Notes: generated from the letters alone by a model not told the origin. A stretch of 32,161 bases of DNA from Brevibacillus migulae (GCF_004521915.1 NZ_SDKD01000036.1:1-32161); one strand, 5' to 3'. Positions 15,271 through 22,861 are shown, numbered from the stretch's first letter. Made by a program: numbers and translations.

Positions 15271-16452
15271 TTACTTATCCAAAAGAACGGCTACACCTGG
15301 CAGCTCTTTGCCTTCCATGAATTCCAAAGATGCGCCGCCGCCCGTGGAAATATGGGTCATTTGCTCGGCTACGCCCGCCTTCTCCACAGCTGCTACGGAA
15401 TCCCCGCCGCCGATGATGGTGATGCCTTTGCAATCCGCCATAGCTTTCGCGACACCAATCGTACCGCTTGCAAATGCGTCCATCTCGAACACGCCCATCG
15501 GTCCGTTCCAGACCACTGTTTCCGAGGCTACGATCGCATCGCGGAACAGTGTTACCGATTCTGGCCCGACATCCAGCGCCATCCAGCCATCCGGAATTTC
15601 GCTTACCGGTACGGTTTTCTTTTCAGCGTCTGCGGCAAAACGGTCCGCTACAACCACATCGACAGGCATCAGCAATTTCACGCCGCGCTTGGTCGCCTGC
15701 TCCATCAAGGAACGCGCCAGATCCAGCTTGTCATCCTCGCACAAAGAAGCGCCGATCGCATAGCCTTGTGCCTTGAGGAAGGTATTCGCCATCCCTCCGC
15801 CAATGATCAAGCTGTCCACCTTGGTCAGCAAATTCTCGATCACAGCGATTTTATCTTTCACCTTTGCTCCGCCAACGATCGCGGTAAACGGACGCTGCGG
15901 ATTGGACAACGCCCCGCCAAGGAACTGGATTTCTTTTTCCATAAGCAGCCCTGCAACCGCCGGAATATGTGCCGCGATCCCTGCTGTTGACGCATGCGCG
16001 CGGTGGGCCGCTCCAAAAGCATCATTCACGAACAAATCAGCAAGGTCAGCAAACTGCTTTGCCAGCGTTGGATCGTTTTTTTCTTCGCCCGCATGAAAGC
16101 GTACGTTTTCCAAAAGGATCACATCGCCGTTTTGCATCGCATTCACGGCTGCTTCGACTGCTGACCCTACGGACTCATCCAGTTTTTTCACCGGTTTGCC
16201 CAGTACGGACTCCAAATGTTTGCCTACAGCGGTCAAGCGCATTTCTTCTACCACGGCACCTTTTGGACGCCCAAAATGGCTTGCCAGAATGACCTTGGCG
16301 CCTGCTTCGCTCAGCTGCTTGATCGTCGGTACCGCCGCGCGGATACGCGTATCGTCGGTAATGACCCCGTCTTGCATCGGCACGTTGAAGTCTACACGGC
16401 AAAAGACGCGTTTTCCGGACAGCTCCACATCACGGATGGACTGCTTGTTCAT
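15271..16452 (-). CDS. pgk: Phosphoglycerate kinase
   Basis: Transfers phosphate from 1,3-bisphosphoglycerate to ADP; 393 residues, monomeric two-lobed enzyme. Blocks seen are KRVFCRVDFNVP with the DxN substrate site, LASHFGRPKG, LLENVRFHAGEEKND, the AHRAHAST motif, AIVGGAKVKDKI, and at the C-lobe VWNGPMGVFE and IIGGGDSVAAVEKAG with GGGASLEF. The ATG is preceded by AAGGAGGA. Second enzyme gene of the operon, about 100 bases after gap; the gap contains a stable hairpin that may reduce transcription into pgk and downstream genes. Confidence 0.98.
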   Translation of the reverse strand: MNKQSIRDVELSGKRVFCRVDFNVPMQDGVITDDTRIRAAVPTIKQLSEAGAKVILASHFGRPKGAVVEEMRLTAVGKHLESVLGKPVKKLDESVGSAVEAAVNAMQNGDVILLENVRFHAGEEKNDPTLAKQFADLADLFVNDAFGAAHRAHASTAGIAAHIPAVAGLLMEKEIQFLGGALSNPQRPFTAIVGGAKVKDKIAVIENLLTKVDSLIIGGGMANTFLKAQGYAIGASLCEDDKLDLARSLMEQATKRGVKLLMPVDVVVADRFAADAEKKTVPVSEIPDGWMALDVGPESVTLFRDAIVASETVVWNGPMGVFEMDAFASGTIGVAKAMADCKGITIIGGGDSVAAVEKAGVAEQMTHISTGGGASLEFMEGKELPGVAVLLDK

Positions 16453-16506
16453 AAAGAATCCTCCTTAAAGGATATTGTCTTTTCTTTCCAATTGAATCAT
16501 GCACGG

Positions 16507-16534
16507 GAAAAGGGAGAGGACACTCTCCCTTTTC
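16507..16534 (-). terminator. Attenuator-like hairpin between gap and pgk
   Basis: A perfect 12-bp stem (16507-16518 with 16523-16534; GAAAAGGGAGAG) with a 4-base loop. Read leftward the 3' arm ends in CCCTTTTC but no long T run follows, so only partial termination or mRNA processing is expected. This is a position where gap transcript levels are known to exceed those of the downstream glycolytic genes in Bacillus. Confidence 0.5.
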
Positions 16535-16556
16535 GCAATCCTTTTTATTTTACTTT

Positions 16557-17561
16557 TTACAGACCTTTTTCTGCAACAAATTGGCAAAGATCAACGACAC
16601 GGTTGGAATAGCCCCACTCGTTGTCGTACCAGGAAACGACTTTCACCATGTTGCCTTCCAGAACCATGGTAGACAGAGCATCGATTGTAGAAGATGCCGG
16701 GTTGCCGTTGTAGTCGGAGGATACGAGCGGCTCTTCGGAATAAGCCAGGATTCCTTTGAGTGGTCCTTCCGCTGCTTCTTTCAGTGCTGCGTTGAGTTCT
16801 TCTGCAGTCACGCTTGTTTTCAATTCAGCTACCAGGTCAACAACAGATACGTTTGGAGTAGGTACGCGCATGGAGTTACCGTTCAGCTTTCCTTTCAACT
16901 CAGGCAGTACCAATCCGATTGCTTTTGCTGCACCTGTAGAGGTAGGAATGATGTTTTGTGCTGCTGCACGCGCACGACGCAGGTCTTTGTGCGGCAGGTC
17001 AAGGATTTGCTGGTCGTTGGTGTAAGAGTGAATGGTGTTCATGAGACCGCGCACGATGCCAAATTTGTCGTTCAACACTTTTGCAAAAGGAGCCAAGCAG
17101 TTGGTTGTGCAAGAAGCGTTGGAGATGACGGTATGTTGGGCAGGATCGTATTTATCTTCGTTTACACCCATTACGATGGTGATATCTTCATTGGTTGCAG
17201 GAGCGGAAATGATTACTTTTTTCGCGCCGCCTTCCAGGTGTTTCGCAGCATCTTCACGTTTTGTGAAGCGGCCAGTGGATTCTACCACGATTTCAACGCC
17301 ATAATCTGCCCATTTCAGTGCGCCCGGATCGCGCTCAGCGAGAACCTTGATTTCTTTACCGCCCACGATCAGGGAGTTTTCTCTTGCTTCTACTGGCAGG
17401 TCAAGCGTGCCATGTACAGAGTCGTATTTCAACAGGTGCGCCAGTGTCGCTGCATCTGTCAGGTCATTTACCGCTACGATTTCTACGTTTGGATTGCTCA
17501 GCGCTGCACGAAATACGTTGCGTCCGATACGACCAAAACCGTTAATCCCTACTTTTACCAT
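16557..17561 (-). CDS. gap: Glyceraldehyde-3-phosphate dehydrogenase, type I
   Basis: NAD-dependent oxidation and phosphorylation of glyceraldehyde-3-phosphate; 334 residues. Start chosen at ATG 17559-17561 with AGGAGGGA upstream; the ten-codon longer frame lacks conservation and a site. Rossmann motif VGINGFGRIGRN, NDLTD with the NAD-preferring Asp33, catalytic Cys151 in SNASCTTNCLAPF, then HSYTNDQ, RRARAAAQNIIPTSTGAAKA and WYDNEWGYSNRV. As it sits directly behind cggR, it is the glycolytic (GapA-type) rather than gluconeogenic enzyme. Regulated by CggR through the operator upstream of cggR. Confidence 0.98.
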   Translation of the reverse strand: MVKVGINGFGRIGRNVFRAALSNPNVEIVAVNDLTDAATLAHLLKYDSVHGTLDLPVEARENSLIVGGKEIKVLAERDPGALKWADYGVEIVVESTGRFTKREDAAKHLEGGAKKVIISAPATNEDITIVMGVNEDKYDPAQHTVISNASCTTNCLAPFAKVLNDKFGIVRGLMNTIHSYTNDQQILDLPHKDLRRARAAAQNIIPTSTGAAKAIGLVLPELKGKLNGNSMRVPTPNVSVVDLVAELKTSVTAEELNAALKEAAEGPLKGILAYSEEPLVSSDYNGNPASSTIDALSTMVLEGNMVKVVSWYDNEWGYSNRVVDLCQFVAEKGL

Positions 17562-17681
17562 GGGTAATTCCCTCCTCAATTTTCCATCCAATATTCTCTA
17601 TCTCTACCGCTACCGCGCAATGCAAAGCGGGAGAAAGCTCATCAACTTTTTTGCACCTTACTTAGTATGCCGCAAATCGGC

Positions 17682-18728
17682 TTATACACTTGCACCCTTG
17701 GGGTCAATTTGAGCCAGAAGCGCTCTGGCAGCCCCTTCATCCGTGATCAGCACGTTATGGTAAGCTTGTTGTTTCGCAAAGGAGTGAATGGCTTTTGCCT
17801 TGCTCGCTCCACCGGCGATCGACAGGACTACCTCCGCATTTTGCACGTCTTCCAGCTGAAGTCCGATCGTCGGCATCCGGTGGACAATTTCTCCTGAATC
17901 ATTAAAGTAATAGCCGAATGCTTCGGAAACCGCTCCTACCGCTCGTAACTCATCGAGCTCTTGGGGAGAGTATTTACGGCGCTGAGCCATGACAAGCGCA
18001 TCGCCAATCCCGTGCACCACGATTCGTGATGTGCGCAGCAGATCGATGACTTCCCGCACTCCGGGTTCCTCCAGCAATGCTTGCAACGCATCGGTTGAAA
18101 GCCGGTCTGGCACGTGCAGCAAATGGTACGAACCGCCCGTTTTTGCCGCCATGACGGAAGCCAGCGTATTCGCTTGCAGCTCCACCTTTTCCCCCAGTCC
18201 GCCACGCGCCGGTACAAATTGAACCGTACGGAAGGCTGGTGAAGGTGTCAAATGATCTGCAAGGCTGGCGATCGAAGAACCACCGGTAACAGCTACAACA
18301 TCGCCTTCCTGAATTCGCTGCTTTAAAACCCTTGCTCCTACTCGCCCGAGCTCCTGCTTCACCCATTCATTGCGATCCGCATCTCCCTGGACCACAATGA
18401 CTTCTGGGATACGCAAATGTGTCTGCAGCTGTGCTGCCAAATCCGTTAACCCAAACAATTCTGCCACCATCGGTTCCATTCGTTCCAGGACACGCTGCCC
18501 TTCTTCGCTTACACTCATGCCTGCTGTTGTAAAAAGCAGCAGCCCCATCTCTTTGAGCAGCTCCACTTCTCCGCGCAAGATGCGCTCTGTGGTCATGGTT
18601 ACTTGCGACAATGCCCGTCGTCCGATCGGCTGCAGATGGTAGATGGATTGCAGCAGCATATAGCGCTTGCGCAGGACTTCCACCAAGTCGGGTAACAATT
18701 TCTGCTGAATCTCAATCAAGTCGCGCAT
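17682..18728 (-). CDS. cggR: Central glycolytic genes regulator CggR
   Basis: SorC/DeoR-family repressor of the gapA operon, 348 residues; fructose-1,6-bisphosphate is the known inducer in Bacillus subtilis. The N-terminal winged helix (about 20-85) reads RYMLLQSIYHLQPIGRRALSQVTMTTERILRGEVELLKEMGLL. The sugar-phosphate effector domain (about 95-348) has the SorC blocks DVVAVTGGSSIASLAD, VPARGGLGEKVELQANTLASVMA, VHGIGDAL and the terminal ITDEGAARALL. Start ATG with AAGGGA 7 bases before. First gene of the glycolytic operon, 120 bases before gap, with a matching operator between its promoter and start. Confidence 0.96.
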   Translation of the reverse strand: MRDLIEIQQKLLPDLVEVLRKRYMLLQSIYHLQPIGRRALSQVTMTTERILRGEVELLKEMGLLLFTTAGMSVSEEGQRVLERMEPMVAELFGLTDLAAQLQTHLRIPEVIVVQGDADRNEWVKQELGRVGARVLKQRIQEGDVVAVTGGSSIASLADHLTPSPAFRTVQFVPARGGLGEKVELQANTLASVMAAKTGGSYHLLHVPDRLSTDALQALLEEPGVREVIDLLRTSRIVVHGIGDALVMAQRRKYSPQELDELRAVGAVSEAFGYYFNDSGEIVHRMPTIGLQLEDVQNAEVVLSIAGGASKAKAIHSFAKQQAYHNVLITDEGAARALLAQIDPKGASV

Positions 18729-18756
18729 GGATCATTCCCTTTTTCTGTTAGTTAGG

Positions 18757-18792
18757 GACGCATTATGTCCCGCACGTACATTTTATGTCCCG
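18757..18792 (-). promoter_or_regulatory. CggR operator
   Basis: Read leftward: CGGGAC-N6-TGTA-N4-CGGGAC-N6-CGTC. This is the known Bacillus subtilis CggR operator (CGGGAC-N6-TGTC-N4-CGGGAC-N6-TGTC) with two changed bases and exact spacing, lying between the promoter and cggR. Confidence 0.9.
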
Positions 18793-18824
18793 ATGTGGCG
18801 TAAAAAAAAGGATCCTTCGCTCTT

Positions 18825-18853
18825 ACTGTAGCATATCCTCCATAAACATACAA
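18825..18853 (-). promoter_or_regulatory. Promoter of the cggR-glycolytic operon
   Basis: Leftward TTGTAT (18848-18853), 17 bases, TACAGT (18825-18830), with TG one base before the -10 (extended -10). The predicted start is about 25 bases before the CggR operator, so bound CggR would act as a roadblock. Confidence 0.6.
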
Positions 18854-18886
18854 GAGCCCCTGTCTTGACATGCAAAACAAGGGCTC
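18854..18886. terminator. Hairpin after the glutaredoxin-like gene
   Basis: GAGCCCCTG (18854-18862) pairs with CAAGGGCTC (18878-18886) with one wobble and a 15-base loop. Leftward it is followed by only TTGT, which is also the cggR -35 element, so termination of rpoN transcripts here may be incomplete. Confidence 0.45.
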
Positions 18887-18892
18887 ATCTCA

Positions 18893-19159
18893 TTAATCGG
18901 ATCGCTTTTTCAATTCCTGGCGAAGCTCTTCTTCGCTCATCACGGAGGTAACAGAAGGGAAAGTTTCCTCTCCGTCAATCTCCACCACCGGAATGGTAAA
19001 CATGTATTTTTCGTGCAGGGCAGGATCGCTTTCGATGTTCACGATTTTCAAGCGAAGGGAAAAGTCATTGCCCACCCGCTTGATCCGTTCTTCCACCTGC
19101 TCGCACAGGTGACAGCCCGGTCGGCCGTAGAGCGTAATTTCAAATGTCTTTTTATCCAT
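18893..19159 (-). CDS. Glutaredoxin-family (thioredoxin-fold) small protein
   Basis: 88 residues. ITLYGRPGCHLCEQV places a CxxC pair (Cys16, Cys19) after the first strand, as in the DUF836 glutaredoxin-like family, and the cis-proline loop is seen in YMFTIPVVEIDGEE. The CHLC active site suggests a thiol-disulfide exchange protein in the cytoplasm; the partner is unknown. It begins 6 bases after the rpoN stop, so the two are co-transcribed. This rpoN-glutaredoxin-cggR order recurs in Bacillales. No direct evidence for a functional link to sigma-54 or glycolysis. Confidence 0.85.
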   Translation of the reverse strand: MDKKTFEITLYGRPGCHLCEQVEERIKRVGNDFSLRLKIVNIESDPALHEKYMFTIPVVEIDGEETFPSVTSVMSEEELRQELKKRSD

Positions 19160-19165
19160 CCCGTT

Positions 19166-20548
19166 CTAGAACCTCTTTCTTTTCGCTGAGGAAGGGATCA
19201 TCATCTCTTCCCGGTATTTCGCGACCGTTCTGCGTGAGATTTCCACTCCTTCTTTGACCAGCATCTCGGTAATCACTTGATCAGACAGGGGCTTTTTGCG
19301 ATCTTCCCCTTCTATGATGGCCTTGATCCGTTTTTTCACACTTTCCGAGGAGGCCGCATCCCCATTCGCCGTCGCCAGGGCCGAGGTGAAAAAGTATTTT
19401 AGTTCAAAAAGGCCGCGCGGTGTCTGGACATATTTGTTGCTGGTCGCTCGGCTGATGGTGGATTCATGCAGACCTACCCGTTCCGCGATTTCCTTTTGCG
19501 TCATCGGCTTCAGGAAATGCACGCCGTGTTCAAAGAAATCCCGCTGCAAATCGACGATCGCCTGAGTTACACGCATCAGCGTCAGCCTGCGCTGCTCCAG
19601 GCTTTTTGCCAGCCAGAGCGCCGCATTCAGCTTGTCATGAATAAACTGCTTGGCTTCCTCCACGCTCGACTTTTCCTTCAGCATTTTTTCATAAAAGCTG
19701 TTAATCGTCAGTCTCGGGGCACTGATATCATTGACCAGCACGACATAGTCCCTGCCGACTTTTTCTACCGTTACATCCGCAATCACATAGCGCGTGTCAT
19801 TGCCGGAAAAAGCTGCTCCCGGACGCGGATTGAGCATGCGCAAACGGTCTGATATGCGCTGTACATCTGAAAGCGTACAGCCAATCGAATCCGCGATTCT
19901 CTGCAAACGGTTATTGGCCAGATCCTGCAGATGGTGTGTGACCACCTGTACAATCGCCTCGTCATCCATCCCGGTGTGCTGGAGCTGCAGCAGAATGCAT
20001 TCCTCCAGATTGCGAGCGCCTACCCCAACCGGATCAAAATGCTGGATCACGCTGAGGATATCCTCCACTTCGAGTACAGCAACGCCCAGACGAATCGCAA
20101 TCTCCTCAATCGGAATTTCCAAGTATCCGCGCTCATCCAGATTGCCGATCAGATACAGCGCGATCCTCCGCTGCCCTTCCGTCAAGCCTTTGACCATGCC
20201 GAGCTGTGCCTCCAAATGCTCGAACAGCGTTGTTGACGACTTGTGAGCAAAGTCCAGCGCATTGTAAGTGCTTTCATTTTTATTTACTGTGTATTCGCCA
20301 GTGGCACGGTTGCCGACCCATTCTTTCCAGTCTATTTCGGGCTTGGGACCTTCTGTGCGTGGAACGATATTCTCAAGCGCCGCACTGACATCCTGCAGCT
20401 CAATGACAGGATTTTCATTTGCTTGTTCATGGAGATACGAGATCAGATCAGCTGAGGAAAATTGCAAAATCGTGATCGCTTGGCGCAGTTCTGGCGTCAT
20501 GACCAGCTTAAGCGTCTGTTCCTGATATAAATTCAGACCCAACGACAT
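19166..20548 (-). CDS. rpoN: RNA polymerase sigma-54 factor (SigL)
   Basis: Sigma factor for -24/-12 promoters that require enhancer-binding AAA+ activators; 460 residues. Region I is seen at the N-terminus, LNLYQEQTLKLVMTPELRQAITILQFSS, with its Leu/Gln-rich activator-interaction helices. The core-binding domain (about 95-290) and the C-terminal HTH (MTQKEIAERVGLHESTISRATSNKYVQTPRGLFELKYFF) are intact. The RpoN box near the end reads ISRRTVAKYREEM (consensus ARRTVAKYRE). Start ATG with GAAGGGGG about 11 bases upstream. No convincing -24/-12 promoter (TGGCAC-N5-TTGC) was found within this window. Confidence 0.96.
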   Translation of the reverse strand: MSLGLNLYQEQTLKLVMTPELRQAITILQFSSADLISYLHEQANENPVIELQDVSAALENIVPRTEGPKPEIDWKEWVGNRATGEYTVNKNESTYNALDFAHKSSTTLFEHLEAQLGMVKGLTEGQRRIALYLIGNLDERGYLEIPIEEIAIRLGVAVLEVEDILSVIQHFDPVGVGARNLEECILLQLQHTGMDDEAIVQVVTHHLQDLANNRLQRIADSIGCTLSDVQRISDRLRMLNPRPGAAFSGNDTRYVIADVTVEKVGRDYVVLVNDISAPRLTINSFYEKMLKEKSSVEEAKQFIHDKLNAALWLAKSLEQRRLTLMRVTQAIVDLQRDFFEHGVHFLKPMTQKEIAERVGLHESTISRATSNKYVQTPRGLFELKYFFTSALATANGDAASSESVKKRIKAIIEGEDRKKPLSDQVITEMLVKEGVEISRRTVAKYREEMMIPSSAKRKRF

Positions 20549-20659
20549 TTCAGTTCATTCCCCCTTCTGTTGAACTGAATGGTGTGCGTACTTTTATCTT
20601 ATTCATATCTATTCAATATGGCTATGCAATTTTCCTGCCAAACTGGTTTCCTTTGTTTC

Positions 20660-20688
20660 TTGCTTTTTTTGCTCAGCCTTTATATAAT
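20660..20688 (+). promoter_or_regulatory. Promoter of tRNA-Arg
   Basis: TTGCTT (20660-20665), 17 bases, perfect TATAAT (20683-20688). The predicted start is a few bases before the tRNA at 20710. Confidence 0.75.
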
Positions 20689-20709
20689 AAATGAGCGACA
20701 ATAACTCAT

Positions 20710-20784
20710 ACGCCCGTAGCTCAGTGGATAGAGCAATGGTCTCCGGAACCATGTGCGGGGGTTCGATTCCCTTCGGGCGTACCA
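20710..20784 (+). tRNA. tRNA-Arg(CCG)
   Basis: Cloverleaf: acceptor ACGCCCG with CGGGCGT, D-arm GCTC/GAGC, anticodon stem ATGGT/ACCAT with loop CTCCGGA, so anticodon CCG reading CGG; T-loop TTCGATT; discriminator A and encoded CCA. It has its own promoter and terminator and is divergent from rpoN. Confidence 0.96.
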
Positions 20785-20797
20785 TCATTGATATGAA

Positions 20798-20826
20798 GAG
20801 GCTGGTTTGTGAACCAGTCTTTTTTT
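20798..20826 (+). terminator. Terminator of tRNA-Arg
   Basis: GGCTGGTT and AACCAGTC pair (one wobble) around TGTG, followed by seven T. Confidence 0.85.
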
Positions 20827-20908
20827 GTTGCCTGAGAAAGACGTTTCCACGGAAGCGTCGGACGAACCTGGGTAACAATAACCCCATACGCGAAAAGGAG
20901 GGGTTAGC

Positions 20909-21049
20909 ATGGACTTGAACAACATGAGCACCGAGCAATTTGTCCAGAAGGTGAAAGAAGACCAGAAAAAAGACCAGCACAACAAGGAGCATCAAGGCTT
21001 CAATCATCCCGAAAAACGTCTGCCTTCCAAGCAAGGAATCGATGGGTAA
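20909..21049 (+). CDS. Small hydrophilic protein, 46 residues
   Basis: Not recognised. Found by reading after the tRNA terminator: AAAGGAGGGG stands 5 bases before an ATG that opens a 46-residue frame (start MDLNNMSTEQFVQKVKEDQK, end LPSKQGIDG), and a perfect terminator follows at 21103. The protein is strongly charged with no membrane segment: a KVKEDQKKDQ helix, then HNKEHQGFNHPEKRLPSKQG. The second ATG (residue 6) gives an alternative start but is farther from the site. The strong ribosome-binding site plus dedicated terminator argue for a real gene. Similar tiny charged proteins in Bacillales are often spore-associated, but nothing here proves that. Confidence 0.7.
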   Translation: MDLNNMSTEQFVQKVKEDQKKDQHNKEHQGFNHPEKRLPSKQGIDG

Positions 21050-21102
21050 ATCCGCTTCGCTGGAAGCCTGTACTTCGTATACGTTTTGACTCAGCAACAG
21101 AG

Positions 21103-21138
21103 AAGGCCCCACTACCTGAAAAAGGGAGTGGGGCCTTT
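21103..21138 (+). terminator. Terminator of the 46-residue gene
   Basis: Perfect 11-bp stem (21103-21113 AAGGCCCCACT with 21127-21137) followed by TTGCTT. It closes the small-protein transcription unit. Confidence 0.8.
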
Positions 21139-21155
21139 GCTTGGTCGATAAACTA

Positions 21156-21181
21156 AGCTCCGCCAAAGACTTGGCGCAGCC
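21156..21181. repeat. Short hairpin repeat, copy 2
   Basis: Palindrome AGCTCCGCCAA, loop, TTGGCGCAGCC, 22 of 26 identical to 15240-15265, followed on the plus strand by CAAGTTTTTT, so this copy also resembles a terminator. It lies between the converging small genes at 20909 and 21196. Confidence 0.6.
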
Positions 21182-21195
21182 AAGTTTTTTCTAAA

Positions 21196-21315
21196 TTACT
21201 GCTGATCTTGCTTGTTCAAATTGCGATCTCGTTCGCTTTTTTGCTGATTGGAGGTCTGCGATTTGCTGCTGTTTCCCTTTTGATTGGAGAACTGCGTAGA
21301 ACGATTGTTGGACAT
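21196..21315 (-). CDS. Small Asn/Gln/Ser-rich protein, 39 residues
   Basis: Tentative. An ATG at 21313-21315 opens a 39-residue frame starting MSNNRSTQFSNQKGNSSKSQ and ending in a basic, Gln-rich tail (SERDRNLNKQDQQ). Composition (Asn, Gln, Ser, Lys; no hydrophobic core) resembles minor spore proteins of Bacillales but no family motif is seen. AAAGGATG lies about 12 bases upstream, a little far. The open frame extends further upstream to 21405 but without a usable site. The hairpin repeat at 21156-21181 could be its terminator. Confidence 0.45.
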   Translation of the reverse strand: MSNNRSTQFSNQKGNSSKSQTSNQQKSERDRNLNKQDQQ

Positions 21316-21447
21316 ACCAGAGAACACATCCTTTATGGAAATTGGAAAGCTACACGGATAGTATGTCCTGTTTTCTGTTTTCCGAGGGGCTTGTTCGTTC
21401 GGCAAATGCGAAGTGAAAAGAACGTCTCCTTATCCCGCGAAGCAAGC

Positions 21448-21488
21448 AAAAAAATGAGAAAGCCCGGAAACCCAAAAGTTTCCGGACC
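21448..21488 (-). terminator. Terminator of the amino-acid binding protein gene
   Basis: Read leftward, CCGGAAAC and GTTTCCGG pair (21464-21471 with 21478-21485) and are followed by GCTTTCTCATTTTTTT. Confidence 0.85.
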
Positions 21489-21521
21489 TTTCCCTTTTAT
21501 GCTTTTTGGAAGGCTTGGCGA

Positions 21522-22733
21522 TTACTTCGCTTCACCAATGAATACTTTTTGGCCGTTTTCGTATTTGTAAGCAAATACTTGCGCGAATTCGTTGTCGCCT
21601 TTGTCGTTAAAGGAAACTTTTACAAACTGTCCTTGGAAGTCTTTTGTTTTGTGGATTGCTTCCAACACTTGCTCACGGGAAGGCTTTTTGCCGCCGTTTG
21701 CTTTGATTGCTTCCAAGATGCCGTTCAACGTTACGTTTGCCGCGTCATAACCGAAGGAAGTGAAGATCCCCACTTTTTTGCCGGTAGCCGCTTCGTAATC
21801 AGTAATCCATTTCTTGCCTTCTTCAGTAGCGCCGATGTCACCAACTGTCGAAGTGAACACGACGTTGTTAGCTGCATCGCCCGCGATTTTCAGCATGTCA
21901 GCAGAGTCCAGACCGTCCCCACCCATGAAGGTGCCTTTGAAGCCTTTCTCACGAGCTTGCTTCACAATGATACCCGCTTCTGCATAGTAACCGCCGAAAT
22001 AGATCATATCAGGGTTTGCCGCCACGATTTGGTTTACAACTGCGCTGTAATCCTTCTCCCCTGCAGTTACCCCTTCAAAGCCAACCACTTGCACGCCATC
22101 CGCTTCAAATTGCTTTTTCACTTCGTCAGCCAGACCTTGGCCATAGGCTTGTTTGTCGTGAAGTACGTAAGCGGTTTTTACACCCAGTTGGTTTTTCGCA
22201 AAAATCGCAGCTTTGGAACCTTGTTGGTCGTCACGCGCACAAATGCGGTGTACGATTTTTTTGCCTTCCTCAGTCAGGTTGGAACCTGTCGCGGATGGAG
22301 AAACCATCGCCAAGCTTTCTTGCTCATATTTTACAGATGCAGTGATCGATGCCCCTGTGGTAGGGTGGCCCACTACAGCGAGTACGTCAGGGTTGGTGAT
22401 AACCATTTCCGCTACGGAAACGGCTTGCTTCGGATCGGCTTGGTCATCTTGTGCCAGCAATTGCAGATCGAAGCCCAGCTTTTTGAATTCTTCTTTTTTC
22501 AGGTTTACCGCGTATTCTGCACCGGATTTTGCTGTTTCACCATAATCAGAAGCAGAACCGGACAGTGGTCCTACAGAAGCAATGACGATTTTACCGCCTG
22601 CTTCACCGCCGCCGGAAGCATTGCCAGCGTCGCCGCTTGGTTGTTGTCCGGCATTGCCGCCGCCGCCGCAGCCAGCCAAAGCTGTACCTACTGCCAATAC
22701 AGTCGATAGAAATGCGATTTTTTTCTTATGCAT
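21522..22733 (-). CDS. Branched-chain amino acid ABC transporter substrate-binding lipoprotein (LivJ-like)
   Basis: 403-residue extracellular lipoprotein of the Leu/Ile/Val-binding (Peripla_BP_6) family. The signal peptide ends in a LAGC lipobox (MHKKKIAFLSTVLAVGTALAGC), followed by a Gly-rich linker. The mature part opens IVIASVGPLSGSASDYGETAKSGAEYAVN and keeps the type I fold blocks: AQDDQADPKQAVSVAEMVI, VVGHPTTGASITASVKYEQESLAMVSPSATGSNL, AYVLHDKQAYGQGLADEVKKQF, and MIYFGGYYAEAGIIVKQAR. The ATG has GAGGGGG 7 bases upstream. No permease or ATPase genes (livHMGF) accompany it, and it has its own promoter and terminator, so it is an orphan receptor here; partners must be encoded elsewhere. 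The ligand (branched-chain or another amino acid) is not determinable from sequence alone. Confidence 0.92.
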   Translation of the reverse strand: MHKKKIAFLSTVLAVGTALAGCGGGGNAGQQPSGDAGNASGGGEAGGKIVIASVGPLSGSASDYGETAKSGAEYAVNLKKEEFKKLGFDLQLLAQDDQADPKQAVSVAEMVITNPDVLAVVGHPTTGASITASVKYEQESLAMVSPSATGSNLTEEGKKIVHRICARDDQQGSKAAIFAKNQLGVKTAYVLHDKQAYGQGLADEVKKQFEADGVQVVGFEGVTAGEKDYSAVVNQIVAANPDMIYFGGYYAEAGIIVKQAREKGFKGTFMGGDGLDSADMLKIAGDAANNVVFTSTVGDIGATEEGKKWITDYEAATGKKVGIFTSFGYDAANVTLNGILEAIKANGGKKPSREQVLEAIHKTKDFQGQFVKVSFNDKGDNEFAQVFAYKYENGQKVFIGEAK

Positions 22734-22789
22734 GATGTTTCCCCCTCATTGTTTATCTGAAAATTAAAATCTGTCTGCCTACTTGTATC

Positions 22790-22817
22790 ATTTTAAAATA
22801 AATTAGAAAATTTGCAA
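22790..22817 (-). promoter_or_regulatory. Promoter of the LivJ-like gene
   Basis: Leftward TTGCAA (22812-22817), 16 bases, TAAAAT (22790-22795), within an A/T-rich region. A leader of about 50 bases follows. Confidence 0.5.
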
Positions 22818-22861
22818 CAGATAAAAATATGAAATCTTTTCAAACTTGTATGCGAGCAAAC

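Noticed and set aside
16581..17567. A 328-codon open frame opposite gap
   Set aside because: Exact antisense shadow of gap, with no ribosome-binding site and low-complexity Phe/Cys/Val-rich translation.
18108..18125. TGGCACGTGCAGCAAA as a possible sigma-54 promoter near rpoN
   Set aside because: The -12 part does not match TTGC at the needed spacing and the sequence is inside the cggR coding region.
20609..21166. A 185-codon leftward frame over the tRNA-Arg region
   Set aside because: Part of its translation (PKGIEPPHMVPETIALSTEL) is the well-known antisense reading of a tRNA; the frame also runs across a terminator and a real small gene.
21549..22709. A 386-codon open frame opposite the LivJ-like gene
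   Set aside because: Antisense shadow of a clear lipoprotein gene with signal peptide, promoter and terminator; no domain content.
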